From Roridomyces roridus (taxonomy: Eukaryota > Basidiomycota > Agaricomycetes > Agaricales > Mycenaceae), in NCBI GenBank assembly GCA_029378245.1, contig JARKIF010000002.1, positions 3,410,001 through 3,474,000 of the forward strand: DNA of 64,000 nucleotides, written 5' to 3'. Below are positions 62,995 through 64,000 of this stretch, piece by piece; positions within the stretch are counted from its first letter, which is position 1, and each line of letters opens with the position of its first letter. The translations under genes and the position numbers were made by a program. The notes beneath the pieces are model-generated. The model searched no databases. It saw only the letters and a program-made list of their open reading frames with translations, and was not told where the DNA came from.

Positions 62995-64000
62995 ATGCAC
63001 AGATGCTGGCAAGTGCCAGAGCTCACCGAAACGATCTTGCAACAGATCGACGAGCCCGACAGCGAGTGGTGTTCTCTTGCAAGAGTGTGTCGCGCATTCT
63101 CGGACCCTGCGCTAGATTTGCTGTGGAGATGCCAATACTCCATTGTACCCCTTTTGAAACTCCTGCCACCCGATACGTGGGAGGAAGTTGACGAGGAGCA
63201 GGAGCCTCAGGAGGACTCGTCCTCGTCGTCAATGGAGCCGTCCCGCGAATTCGTCAGTCCTATTCTTTTGACAACTACCATCAAGTACATAACATAACTC
63301 CCAGAGGTTTCGTCGACCGCTACAACTGGTAGACTGGGACCGGGTGCTACTGTATTCACGGCGCATAAAAAAAATCGACGATGATCCCCAGAACTGCGCG
63401 ACGTGGGGATTTTCCAAGATAGGGTCCGAAGTTTTGGACGTCATCGTCATGTCCTTCCCTGCGCAGCCTGTGCTCCCCATGGTCCAAACCATATTCACTT
63501 TCACCGGGTCGCCACTGTTCCCGAGCTTGCGTTTCTTTCACGGCCAATACCTCACGACTCTGCACGTCAGAATCGACGAGGATTTGAACCGATTGTCGGG
63601 GTTGGCACACCTGACATCTTATCCATCTCTGCGGCATCTCCAGTTGGTCGACAACTACTATGCAGATGAGGACATCGTGGATCCCCTCTCGTCGTATGTT
63701 CGAGCCGCCGTGACAGACCTCGAAAGTCTCCGCGTCCCACTCCTTAACCAGTCAGCCCTGGAGCATCTCGCTGGCCTCCCCCATTTGCATACCTTGGAGA
63801 TCACCTTGGAGATCACTCCACTCCGACCGGAGCCTTTCCCCAACATTGACGCTATCCAAGATTCGTCTTTTCCGAGTCTTCATCGACTCACTCTCAATCC
63901 AGGGCACATCAGCCTGGTCGGCAATTTTTTGGCGGCTGTCCGCAATGCTCCCTTGCTGTCCCTCTCGGTGACGGTCAAGGAGACGGCAGCCACAGTTGAT
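62995..64000 (+). CDS. F-box/leucine-rich protein, family 1 relative, 3' end outside window
   Basis: Exon 1 62995-63252 and exon 2 from 63305 past the window end; 318 residues are visible. The start MHRCWQVPELTETILQQIDEPD followed by SLARVCRAFSDPALDLLW parallels copies A-D but is clearly diverged. The intron is at the family position, after an acidic Ser-rich insert (EEVDEEQEPQEDSSSSSMEPS) absent from the other copies. Leucine-rich repeats follow (SPLFPSLRFFHGQYLTTLHV, SYPSLRHLQLVDNYY, LEHLAGLPHLHTLEI). Confidence 0.82.

Overview
The window is nuclear DNA of a filamentous basidiomycete, most likely an Agaricomycete. Genes are split by many short introns of about 45-70 nt with GT..AG borders and some TACTAAC-like branch sites. 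The protein families also fit: alpha-type kinase, Zn2Cys6 regulators with the fungal middle-homology region, F-box/leucine-rich families, an LFGNDARAP-type membrane protein, and Copia and chromodomain-Gypsy retrotransposons. I cannot name a genus. Gene models were built by hand from frames, splice sites and phase arithmetic.

Layout. 1-5.2 kb has no gene but holds a 133-bp inverted-repeat pair and a cluster of CCAGCTG motifs. 5.2-9.5 kb carries an intact DDE integrase-core gene and a divergent alpha-kinase gene, enclosed by an inverted-repeat pair at 4.4 and 10.4 kb. 10.7-13.0 kb is an intact Zn2Cys6 regulator with two micro-exons. 15.8-22.2 kb is a tandem F-box cluster with two intact genes, one fragment and one pseudogene. 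24.5-25.8 kb is a truncated paralogue of the regulator. 25.9-31.1 kb is a Copia element with almost identical LTRs but deleted coding regions. 31-36.9 kb mixes tRNA-like repeats with remnants of a glutathione S-transferase, an esterase and an F-box gene. 37.0-40.4 kb has an intact Sso-type syntaxin and an intact secreted type-B carboxylesterase. 40.9-42.5 kb is another F-box pseudogene. 42.9-49.6 kb is a chromodomain Gypsy element with 475-bp LTRs. 50.0-51.5 kb is a TIR-bounded non-autonomous DNA element. 51.7-53.4 kb is an F-box gene. 53.8-55.6 kb is an array of tRNA-like repeats. 57.0-61.5 kb has a universal-stress-protein gene and a partly duplicated membrane-protein gene. 62.1-64.0 kb has a hypothetical gene and an F-box gene that runs off the end.

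The most unusual feature is a family of roughly 20 units of about 90-105 bp, on both strands between about 17.8 and 56.2 kb. Full copies fold on paper into a tRNA-like cloverleaf: a 7-bp acceptor stem GGTTCGG/CCGAACC, a D-like arm, a 5-bp anticodon-like stem with a long loop, and an exact T-arm GCTCG-TTCGACT-CGAGC that contains a B-box. Nearly every copy is followed 15-35 nt later by a run of T, as expected for an RNA polymerase III terminator. The family is scattered, locally tandem, hit by a DNA transposon with a 6-bp target duplication, and in one place flanks a captured piece of a syntaxin exon.

Overall this is a small number of housekeeping or secretory genes (syntaxin, esterase, stress protein, regulator) set among fast-evolving gene families and recently active mobile elements.
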